NCBI GenBank assembly: GCA_963966185.1
Contig: CAWZYM010000364.1
Location: 36,001-100,000, forward strand
Length of the DNA: 64,000 nucleotides
Origin: Rhabditoides inermis
Taxonomy: Eukaryota; Nematoda; Chromadorea; Rhabditida; Rhabditidae
Direction: 5' to 3'
Positions 54,679 to 64,000 of this stretch are shown one piece after another. A program made the position numbers and the translations under genes. Numbering within the stretch: position 1 is the stretch's first letter; every line of letters begins with the position of its first letter. Under the pieces are notes generated by a model. That model had not been told where the DNA came from, did no database searches, and worked only from the letters and a program-made list of their open reading frames with translations.

Positions 54679-57600
54679 CCGGATATGGCAATTATATGCT
54701 AATCGAATCAGGCGCTGGTGGTTAGTCGAGTGGAGCGAGGGGTTAGTGTGAGTCATATCCCACAGTGGTACGAAAAATGTTACAACATTGTAGTCATTGT
54801 ATATCGTCGCAATATTGATTGTCGCATATAAGCACTCGGACAGTTATGTCTGTCGCGTGGAACGTATTGTTCGAGAACAAATCGTATTTCAAGTTGGTCG
54901 AAAAGCTGTTGATTCAATTGGCCTCTATATGCTCATGGAACTATATGGGGTGAAACGGATGGATGTAGGACGTTCCCTCCACATTTTTTAGTTTGAGTGC
55001 AAAGGACGATTCCTCCACCACCGTGAACGATTCCTCCACCTACCATGAACGTTCCCTCCACTTTGCTAGGACGTTCCCTCCACTTTAAATTTAGGCGTTT
55101 CACTTCTAATGTGTAACGTTTGAACGTTCGAATACACTATTTAGCCATGAATAGTGCTCGTAATAATGCCTAGAAACTTTTAAAATGTTTGCTCATAGTC
55201 ATAGTTATCACTCATCTCTTTCCTTCCACAAAGAGCCATGCACGAGCCAAGCTGAAGACATACATTCTACCACAATGGAACACATCATTCAGCATAACTA
55301 TTTATTTAAGTCAGCACTACGTACAAACAATGTAATAATATGCTAGTTTGTAAAGCATCTACATCGGGTTTTTTTTTCAACATGTTAGCCAAATCCCGCT
55401 GCCGCATTACGATAACATTGTTCGAGTAACGCATCAACACAAGTAGAGAATTTTGTGAATCTTTTCGCGCGTCGTACGGGCTTCGGAATAGAAACTAACA
55501 TTACCGCACTTTCTTGCAGAAACTGTATTCTCCAACTTAACTTTTCAGCAAATTCAATTAACAAATGATTTCCATAAGTGACTGCATTTTCGTATAATGT
55601 TTTACGGCATTTTTCAGGATTTTTCGGTGAAAACATTATCGTGGTTTTTGAACATACAGTATACTGAACGAAATGCACAGCAGAATTGTGGTGCCTTTCG
55701 TATCTCCGTTCCACTGATTCTCTCACATGAACACGTGGCGTAAAGGTAACGCTCTCGCTTTGCAAGCAGCGGTTCGAATTTGGATACACACGCAAAGTTT
55801 TGTCAAAATGAAAACATCGTCCAACGCGTTCTGATTTTTGTCTAACCACTCTAATGTCTCTCATGAAAAGAGTGAAACTATACGAGGTGTGAATGTTGTT
55901 GTTTGTCTTCATTCTTCCACTACTCACACTCACATTCTGATATCTTTCAGACAAACGGACAGATGAATACTTAACTCATTTTCTATTAATTATGATATCT
56001 TCATATCCGTTTACAAGTAGCCTGTACATCGCGAATACGATATCGTCTCTCTGGTTGGCTCGCGCATGGGCCATGGCTCCTAATGGAAGGAGAGAGATTT
56101 GTGAGATGTGAATCACTAACTATGAGCAAACGTGGTGAAAGTTTCTAGGTATTATTAAAGTTCATTATTTATGGCTAAATAATGTATTAGAACATTCAAA
56201 CGTTACACATTAGATGTGAAACGCCTAAATTTAAAGTGGAGGGAACGTCCTAGCAAAGTGGAGGGATCGTTCATGGTCGGTGGAGGAATCGTTCATGCTA
56301 GTGGAGGACCATGCAAATGTGGAGGACTTTGCAAAAGTGGAGGGAACGTCCTACATCCGTGAAACGGATCACGTTTGTTTCCAATAGATGCAATAGTCAG
56401 TGAAGCGCAATGTTGACTGACATCTGTCAGCTTCAACATCTACATACGAGTCCTACATGTCTACATGAAACATGACCCCACTCTCCCTGAAGTTCCACGA
56501 TATTGTGTGTTGCACTCCCGTCGTATATCACGATTTATCGACCATGGAACTTCTAACAGTCGTTGTTCACCCGTTCCCCTCTGTTCGAATGTTGCTCTAA
56601 AGAATTCGTGGGCCACAACCTGCGCCGATGAACAACCAATATTTGACTAACTAAACCAGAACCAGTTCATTTCTCCCCTTCCATGAACCCCCTCCTATCC
56701 TATCATATCAGTCACAGAACTATGGATGGACATTTCAATAGCAATAGTCGCTCACCTGTTCGTCCCTCAATGGCGCACGAGGCGTGGGACGACTCAGTCC
56801 GAGCGAAAGATGGGCGGAACTTGCAACACTCGCTCACCCGTTGCCCCTCTCCAGGTATCCCTCCTACCCCCGCCAGATGGGCTACCCGACCGCCACGCCG
56901 CCGTACAGCACGCCCGGCTTCACCACGCCGATCACCAAGTGGGTTGATGACGCTTGTTCAAAAACGCAATCGAGATTAAAAAAAATGAACCACTCGTAAG
57001 AACCTATGAAGATTCACCACGCCTATCACCAAGTGGGTTTTAATCAATATTAGTCTTACAAGGAATTTACTTATATTTATGATAGGGTTGACACCCGTCA
57101 CAGTCATATAATTATGAGTTTTTCCCTGAGCAAACGCCTATCACAAAGTGAGTGCATTGGATTTGAGTTGGGTTTTTTTTAAACATACAATACAACCAAC
57201 CATTGTGTAAAATTCCCCAGTTTTATCTATTAACGATTCCTGAAACGTAAGGAGAAACGTAGTCACAAAACCAAATCGTACTGGCAAGTCAAATGGACAA
57301 ATATATATGTACATCATTCTCCATTCATACTAATCGATAACAAGCTAATCAATCAATCAATAATCAATCAATGCAGCTCGTCGATCTCTTCCTTCGCCGA
57401 CGACGACTTCTACCAAAAGAGCCTGGCACTGAGCCGGATGAGCTGTCAGGTGAGAAAATCAATAAATCGATAAATCAATAAATCGATAAATCCATACATC
57501 CAAAAACTTAGGAGAGAGAACACATTTAACACACTTCGAAAAATTGTTTTCCGTTTGATGTCAGTGTATGGTCCTTGCTGATTTCGGTCTTATCGAAGAG

Positions 57601-58067
57601 AGCGTTTCGAGAATATGACAAAAATGACAGCATTTTAGATTGATGAGATTTTGTTTTATTCGGTTTGATGGAAATCCTAGTTGTTCAATTTTTGTCTCTA
57701 TCAACACCATTTTAGGGTTACCCGTAAACATAATATATCAAACTCATAAACTCATTGCAACCACACCAGTAAACCAACTCTTATCAAAACCGTGAAACGT
57801 ATGCATCATCGCAACAATCGACGAAAAAAAACGTTAATTTCACAAAAATCGATAAATCACTAGACCTCCGCTAATGTAAAAAAACACCCAAAAAATCTTC
57901 AAAAATCGATAAATCACTAATCATTCAATAATCGATAATCAATAATCCTCTCTCTCTCTCTGCAGACCTCGACGCCCTCCTCGAACGCGGCCGCCTCGTC
58001 TCCGTCGTCCACTCCGGCCGCCGCCGGGCTGCTGGGGTACAGTGGCAGTGGAGGGCAGCAGAGCTAG
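49181..58067 (+). CDS. unc-42-like: paired-like homeodomain transcription factor, UNC-42-type
   Basis: Ten exons join in perfect phase to 286 codons plus stop: 49181-49219, 49871-49994, 50168-50200, 51194-51287, 51501-51636, 53715-53789, 54265-54365, 56855-56938, 57377-57449 and 57966-58067. It starts [13 protein letters not shown]. The homeodomain, at about residues 98-157, begins [20 protein letters not shown], passes [20 protein letters not shown], and ends [20 protein letters not shown]; helix 3 has Q50, N51 and R53 as in Q50 paired-like factors. No paired domain precedes it and no OAR motif is seen; the C-terminus has [18 protein letters not shown] and ends in a Ser/Ala/Gly-rich tail. 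The homeodomain best fits nematode UNC-42 (neuron identity and axon guidance) by recollection; PROP1/PHOX2/SHOX relatives are alternatives. Introns are 0.1-2.5 kb, carry GA/CT microsatellites and many TACGTTTCA words, and one holds the second Mutator-like element. Confidence 0.85.
50500..50705 (+). repeat. degenerate repeats of about 80-100 bases in intron 3 of the homeobox gene
   Basis: Three units each contain CGCTCACCTTACCT, then TGTAATCTAT/TGTAGCCTAT/TGTGACCTAT and end in TACGTTTCA or the variant CACGTTTCG. They are imperfect but clearly related. Confidence 0.65.
51288..51410. repeat. (GA)n tract starting at the donor of homeobox intron 4
   Basis: GA/GGGA repeats run directly from the GTGAGA donor for about 115 bases. 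Confidence 0.95.
51642..51760. repeat. (CT)n tract just after the donor of homeobox intron 5
   Basis: CT repeats of about 115 bases begin six bases after the donor; they are complementary to the GA tract on the other side of exon 5. Confidence 0.95.
53790..53935. repeat. (GA)n/(GGGA) tract at the donor of homeobox intron 6
   Basis: Purine-rich repeats run directly from the donor; a second GA run follows at 54174-54241 before exon 7. Confidence 0.95.
54370..54440. repeat. (CT)n tract at the donor of homeobox intron 7
   Basis: About 70 bases of CT repeats start right after the GTGAGT donor, complementary to the GA run before exon 7. Confidence 0.95.
54961..56358. mobile_element. Mutator-like non-autonomous element, copy 2, in homeobox intron 7
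   Basis: Nearly identical to 23197-24549, with the same GGATGTAGGACGTTCCCTCC ends, and flanked by an 11-bp direct repeat, GTGAAACGGAT (54950-54960 and 56359-56369). It keeps the 45-base left subterminal block missing from copy 1 and carries the same internal SINE. It sits in a 2.5-kb intron and should be spliced out. Confidence 0.85.
57013..57154 (+). repeat. two decayed copies of the exon 8 end and donor in intron 8
   Basis: 57013-57039 matches 56919-56945 (last nine codons of exon 8 plus donor GTGGGTT) at 26 of 27 bases. A weaker third copy at about 57134-57154 reads ACGCCTATCACAAAGTGAGT. Confidence 0.8.
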
Positions 58068-58253
58068 GCGAGGAGCAAGCTGAGGTGAGGTAGGTTGCCA
58101 TAACAGGCAAAAAAAAGTATTAGGTAAAAATGGTGGGTTGTTAGATCAATTGTTAGTTGGTGTCGGATAGTTCGATCGGTAGGTAGTTGGATCTTGCATC
58201 AGATAGGGTGAGGGTGGGGGAGGAGAGACGGTGAGTAAAAACTACTAACTGCT

Positions 58254-58566
58254 ACCGGGCTGCTGGGGTACAGCGGGCAGAGTGGGCAGCAGAGCTAGGC
58301 AGGGGAGAGAGAATGAGAAGGTGAGCTCGTATTCTCTTTTGTGATTCCTTATGCGCTCCCTTATATGATCTCTTATGGCTTGGGCAGCAGAGCTAGGGCG
58401 GAAGAAGATGGGGAGTATATTGATTGGATAAAAATGATAAAGGTAGCGCCCTCGATTCAAGAGAGGCTGGTTGGGTGGTTAGATCAATTGGTAGTTGATA
58501 GGCGGGGAGGAAAGAAAGAGGGTGGGTATCTACAGTGGATATAGCGAGCAGCAGGGCTAGGCAGGG
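58254..58566 (+). repeat. three partial copies of the end of the last homeobox exon
   Basis: 58254-58301 repeats the coding end GGGCTGCTGGGGTACAG ... GGGCAGCAGAGCTAGG with small changes. Shorter copies lie at 58381-58397 (GGGCAGCAGAGCTAGGG) and 58537-58565 (GAGCAGCAGGGCTAGGCAGG). All follow the real stop codon at 58065-58067. Confidence 0.8.
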
Positions 58567-58599
58567 AGGGAAGGAGAAGAGACGGTAAGAAGATGTTTC

Positions 58600-59768
58600 C
58601 CTCCGTTATCTTTGACTACCTGTGTGCAGAGCAAGCAAGGGTGAAAATATAAGAGTACGGTGGCTAGTGTGTAGATTCTTAGGATTCATACTTTTGTCTG
58701 GCATTTACGCATTCAACCATTCTATTACACTTTTCCGCTAATATTGGTCAAACTAAGCGCATGAAACGTATATGAACATGTTCTTTTCAGATCTCACCTT
58801 TTTCGACACATCACAGGCTCAACGCTTCATTTGTCAATCAATCTCCAATTCACACACCACACTCCCGATTCGAATCTAGTCTCGAGATCCGATCTCCAAT
58901 ACTAATATCGATTTATTGATTCATCGATCCACTCGCCCCGTTTATTGTAGTCCGAGAGCCAAATACCTATGTGTTCTACGTATTGTACTATTCGAATTTC
59001 ACAGTCAACTATGCATTTTTTGATGATGTTGTGTATAAATCGTTACGCGATAACTTTGTAGTTAGCTCGAAGAAAGCCACTTATCCCTTATATCCGGCGA
59101 CTGTTTGCGCTCTCTCACTTCTGCACACTCTCTCGTTCCCTCTGCAAACTCTCACGCTCGACGGCCCGTATTTGACTCCCTCTGAGAGCGTCTCGCGCGT
59201 ACAGGTAGTTCCTTTTCACCTCATACCGCACTCCTCATACACAACACACTCCCGCCGCACAACTTGTGCAAACAGCACTGCGCAATACGCTCGTCATATT
59301 GATTGAATGGCCGAACCTGAAAGGGCTGCCGGTGAAATTTCGGATATATGAAATCCGGCTATTTGTAGGATCTATCGCATTCATCTCGCTCTCACCGCCT
59401 GCGTCTCCTGTTTTCGCGCACTCTCTCCACACTCTCACTTTCCCTTTCGCTCTCTGCGCGCTCCCGTTTACTATCATCTGTCACTCTCACTATCGTCAAC
59501 CGATGTTCCATTGTTCCGAACTGTCGTAGGTGCGCTGTGCAAATAGTAAACTGGAACGTTTTATTCAATTCACAGCATCCTCTATTTCGAGTTCGCTCTG
59601 AAGCATAGCGATGAATGATCAATCTTTTCTTTTCCCCTCTTATTTTTGCCTTCCTCCCATCTTTTATGTGACTGGTTTAGAAAACAGGCCTTCTCTCACT
59701 CTGGCATGTACGCAGCAACAACACAAAAGAACTCAATTATGGGAATTATGTCACACCCTCTCTCTCTT

Positions 59769-59822
<54 letters not shown>

Positions 59823-60066
59823 TTCCTTCCCCTCCCTCTCTAAGTATCTCTATTTCCTGTTTTCCCGCATTTCATGGGACCTTGGGGCAGGACAATCCAT
59901 AGTACTGTTTTTGCATGTAAGTATTATTTATAGTAAAACATAATTGCAGACTACTTTTGAGACGGCCTTGTGCTCGATTTCGCGATTTCATGCAGCGATT
60001 TCAACCCTGTACTCCAATTCTTCACTCTTCTTTGTCTGCCTCGAAAGTGCGCCTGCCAATCGTCTT

Positions 60067-60114
<48 letters not shown>

Positions 60115-60599
60115 TCTTTCTCTCTCCGCACCACCACTTTATTATTCACCCGAGCTAGCGAGCTAGGTACTATTCAGTATTCACAGAACCCATGTACGGG
60201 CGACTTTCGCCATTCTGCGAACGTGATTCATGTTCGCCGTATGCATTTGCTGATAGTTGAAAAAGAAGAAGTCACTATTCATTTTAATAGTAGCGTTCAG
60301 TCTCTTCGAAACTCTTTTTGAAACACGACCAAACAGCGTGTTTCGAAGGCGTTTCGAAGAGACTGAACCACTGAACACACCTTTTATGAAAACTCGCACC
60401 CTACTCGATTAGGCAGTGTCCATTCGTCGTTCTTCATTTTTCGTTCACTCCCATTGTCCCATCTCGGCCGTTCGCTGAAAAAGAATCGTCACTCGGAAAT
60501 GCGCATTGATTCGTTCTGTGTTCGTGGCTTGCTGGATGCACTATTCACTCTATCCGGAATACATCCGCAGCTTTACCCACATTGAGCTCTCATGCCTTT

Positions 60600-60636
<37 letters not shown>

Positions 60637-60923
60637 ATTCGAATCGACGCTACCCACATCCCACACCTCTGTTCCCCCGAATTCTTGTAGACCAGAAAGC
60701 TCCTCGTTTTTTCACATTATTTCTATGAACAGTCAGTGTTCGTTAGTAGCTCCATTATGTGGTAAACATCACCTTGATGACTCGGATGTAGTGAAATCAT
60801 CGATCTTGTCTCCCTAAACCATGACTGATTGTTCTGATGCGTATCCAATAGAGTGGTCGCGCAATGAATTAGCCACCAGCAGGGCTAAGCCTCTTTTATT
60901 GGGCCCTCGTCTCTCGCCTGCGC

Positions 60924-60960
<37 letters not shown>

Positions 60961-62120
60961 CCTGGCGCTGATTGCATATGCAAATGAGCTCAGCCCGGGG
61001 GCACTATGTTCACTATGCTGCCCTCTTGCGCGTAGTGACCAGAATTCTACTAGTATTATAGCTCATCATATTTTATTGGTTTTCAAACAGTTTCCTGACA
61101 GAGTGGTGGTAAGTTCGTCTCAATTCTCGTTATAAGACCAACGCACCAACGGTCTATCGGTCTCATAATGAGAATTTATTAATTGGTATTATGTTTTCAT
61201 GCAAAATGCATGACGAATTGTCGCACATTTGTGCGTTCTCGAGATGAATCGGCTGTGAAACGTATTGTTTTTAGCACCTTTTTTTTCTTTTGCAGAATTT
61301 GTTGAGGCCGATTTAAGATTGCCGCATTTGAATTTATCACATCCTTCGGATCTCCCTCTCCCTCTCCCTCTCCTCTCCCTCTCTCTCTCTCCCTCTTTCT
61401 ATATCCACTAATGAAGTATCGACCGAACCATCATAACCCCCTTCACGCGCTTTGCGTTAGACAAATCATCCCCATGACAACAATTCTATGTTTCTGTTTC
61501 TATAATATGGTTATTATCCATCTTTATCTCGTCAGTTAAGCTATCACGATGTGATTTTGTTATTCCGTTTTTTTTCCATCTGAATCCGTATTCATCCGCA
61601 AAACACGGCGGCAAATCGCAAAGAAATCCTGCGAGAGAGAGAGAGAGAGAGAGACCTCTAAAGCGATTTTGCCGAAGCCGAGATTGCTCCTGCCGTCTGT
61701 TATTCTCCCTCCTGCATTATTCGTTGTTTGTTGTTGCCAGCCAGACAGCGGCGAGAGAGTGGGGGAAAGCGAGAGGGCGCAGAGAGATTCAGGAGTAAAC
61801 ACGTGATGTTGTTCGAACGTTGTTTGTTGACGTCTCCCCTTCCGCCTTTCATACACGCCCTTTGACTTTCACTCTGTGACGTTTTCAAGGCAATCTTCAT
61901 TCTTGAATGTTTCTGTTCTCGTAGAGTTGAGAATAATGTGTATTATTGTGTATTATGTGATCATATGCGAACCACGTTTCGCTTATTTGTTTCGTTTAAT
62001 TCGAGACTCGGGAATCATATACGGTTCATATATGAATTCACGTTCAATATACGTTTCACTGATGAATTATACGTAATACGTAATGCGTTTTCCGATACGT
62101 TTTGTGCGTTTTATGAAATA
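58600..62120. other. no gene recognised between the homeobox and last membrane gene
   Basis: CT runs at 59758-59820, 60071-60125 and 60604-60633, and GA runs at 60927-60957 and 61628-61655. An octamer-like site (ATATGCAAATGAG) is at about 60976. An 18-bp perfect inverted repeat, GTTCAGTCTCTTCGAAAC (60295-60312) with 60351-60368, forms a hairpin; part of it recurs at 44078-44101. Possible coding bits (for example ending VSRVQ before GTAGTT at 59203) lack support. Confidence 0.4.
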
Positions 62121-62132
62121 TACGTTTCCCAG

Positions 62133-62522
62133 ATGAAGCAGTCGTTTTCCTCCTTGCCCCAATCACAAGATGCGAAGAAATCGCCGCCGCTCAACGGCAT
62201 ATTCTACGGAGAGCTGTTCTTTGTTAGTTTTTCCCTACTTGTTTACCTACGTTTCACTATTCTAATAAATTCCATCAAAACATGTCACATTAATCGGAGC
62301 TGACCAGATACTCTATCTATTTCTATGTCTTTCATAGGCACTTGATAGTGACAGAAACTTATATGACAATGACAATGATATGTACATAGACACTCGGACA
62401 CAGTTTCATGTTACATGTCTGAGTGTGAGTGAAACAATAACTGATGTGACCTCGCCGTCTCTCTCACTGAATAGGGACAGAGGGCGCAAATCTCGAAATC
62501 GCCCCCGCCGATGCGTCGGATT

Positions 62523-62567
<45 letters not shown>

Positions 62568-63963
62568 GCATCTGCGACCATCTGGCCATTCAAGAAATGG
62601 TTATTATGATTCGAGGGGTTATATCGTAAATAATATGACGTAATATCTTCAGATCTGCACTTCGATCGTTCTCGGAAGCATCGGACTGTTGCTGCCGAAG
62701 GTGTGAAAAATAATTGTTTACTTCATATTCATGTACGTTTCAAAAGAGATGTAAACATGAATCTTTTAGAGCAATGCATATGCCCGAAAAGCTCGTTTTG
62801 TTCACATTATGGATCAAAACATAATTTGATTACGTTTCACACCGTGTTTGAAACTGAATCGGAACTATCACCTCAATACACATACGATATATAATATCAT
62901 TATTAACTACATAGATGGCAAAAAACAAAATCCGAATAGATATAACACCAATACGAGTATATCAATCTCAATTATAACAATTTTATATAAAATAAATAAA
63001 TCAGGTGCCCGCCCTTCTCTGGCTGCCGTCTCTCCTCATTCTAGCCGCCAGCTGTTTCTCACTCTCTGCGCTCATCTACCTGAATAAGGTAAGAGAGAGA
63101 GGAGAGAGGGAGAGAGAGAGGAGAGAGGGAGAGAGAGAGGGAGAGAGAGAGGGGGGAGAGAGAGAGGGGAGGGAGAGAGAGAGAGGGAGAGAGAGAGGGG
63201 GGAGAGAGAGAGGAGGAGGAGAGAGAAGGAAGAGAAAAGTACTTTCTTTGGTTTCTCTAGGCGTGAGGACTCCGTAAATACTGCTACGTTTCACGAAACC
63301 CATATACAATGCCTGATCTCAAAAAGCTAATTCATCTTTTCTGGTCAAAACATAGGTATAGTTGGAATCAATAAAAAATGTCCTTGCTAACGAAGATAAT
63401 ACCTAATACTAATTATTACTAATATCAACTATAAAAAGTGCGAGTAACTCAGTTTCGGCTGTTGAACGAATTGTTCACATAGTCTCGTGTCTCGTCTCTC
63501 GTGGATTCCTTTTTCCGATTGGTTAAATTTCTGTCCATACAGTTTACTCATCGCAGGGCATCGCGCTCCGCTCGCGCAGCCAACTCCTTCTCTACATCCT
63601 ACTCTCCACCGTGCTAGTCATATTCGTGAGTCTCTTATTTTTTGAATTGAATTTTTTTTGATTTTTTTTTTGAATTGTTTACATCAGCTACTAGGCATAC
63701 GTTTCATGACCGCATAATGTACTATCTGCCATCACCGTTCATGATACACATGTGTGGCACAGAAACAAATGAAACTTGAACATAAGCAGAAGAGAGGAGA
63801 AAGGGAGATTGAGAGAGAGAGAGAGAGAGAGATCCCTCGCAGCGCGCCCTCCTCTCCTCGCTGCTCCTGCTCGGCTGCTTCTCGCCCCACTCCATCCCCG
63901 TCATAGCCGGGATACTGATAGCCAACACCGTGCTGCACTGTCTGTTTGGAGTTGTGGCTGTGG
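62133..63963 (+). CDS. multi-pass membrane protein, first exons, runs off the window
   Basis: Exons in matching phase: 62133-62222 (MKQSFSSLPQSQDAKKSPPL, NGIFYGELFF, donor GTTAGT), 62653-62700 (ICTSIVLGSIGLLLPK), 63005-63088 (VPALLWLPSLLILAASCFSL, SALIYLNK), 63557-63625 (GIALRSRSQLLLYILLSTVL, VIF) and 63843-63963 (RALLSSLLLLGCFSPHSIPV, IAGILIANTVLHCLFGVVAV). Four hydrophobic segments follow a short polar N-terminus. The ATG lies directly after CCCAG, so an upstream exon is possible. The style resembles the minus-strand membrane gene at 42-46 kb but I see no clear homology. Family not recognised. Confidence 0.65.
62523..62565. repeat. (CT)n microsatellite before a membrane-gene exon
   Basis: About 43 bases of pure CT, 88 bases before the exon at 62653. 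Confidence 0.95.
63090..63235. repeat. (GA)n tract at the donor of a membrane-gene intron
   Basis: GA/GGGA repeats start right at the GTAAGA donor at 63089 and run for about 145 bases. Confidence 0.95.
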
Positions 63964-64000
63964 GTGAGTATTTGCGATTTTTTTTTAATTCTGCCATTTG

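Overview
The window is animal nuclear DNA. Genes are split by many introns with GT-AG borders, and almost every long open frame is a microsatellite artefact. The gene content points to a nematode, though I cannot name a genus: a paired-like homeobox gene closest to my recollection of UNC-42, an F-box gene in near-identical duplicate copies, a CK1-type kinase exon, and several orphan secreted or multi-pass membrane proteins. Gene models were assembled by hand from splice sites and reading-frame phase.

Layout. 0-5.7 kb: a 1.04-kb terminal-inverted-repeat element, a secreted-protein gene (minus), and a gene with a GPI-signal-like tail and a frameshift (minus). 7.3-9.6 kb: F-box gene copy A (minus). 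9.6-12.8 kb: a dead LINE with a TTAA-flanked element nested in it, running into a long inverted repeat. 13.4-19.0 kb: two head-to-tail Helitrons. 20-25 kb: a terminal exon of a membrane protein, a foldback element, a Mutator-like element and a second TTAA element. 26.8-30.4 kb: decayed F-box paralogue exons, F-box copy B and a 164-bp minisatellite. 30.3-35.2 kb: a 2.15-kb-arm palindrome with a stranded kinase exon in its spacer. 36.6-40.4 kb: decayed coding pieces (a Cys-rich/coiled-coil remnant, an RPB3-like fragment, a Prp4/PRPF4-like fragment). 42.3-46.6 kb: a twelve-exon multi-pass membrane gene (minus) holding a huge 8-bp satellite in one intron. 49.0-58.1 kb: a ten-exon homeobox gene (plus) with a CCAAT/GC-box promoter and a second Mutator-like copy in an intron. 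62.1 kb to the end: the start of another multi-pass membrane gene (plus).

The strongest unexplained signals are: (1) tandem Helitrons whose junction is exactly the 3' end CTAG followed by the 5' end TC; (2) a dispersed 9-mer, TGAAACGTA/TACGTTTCA, found about 30 times where chance predicts under one, with 25 copies in the last 22 kb around the conserved genes; (3) repeated partial duplications of exon ends with their splice sites into neighbouring introns or the 3' flank; (4) complementary (GA)n/(CT)n tracts flanking single exons, an arrangement that could drive intron pairing or circular RNA.
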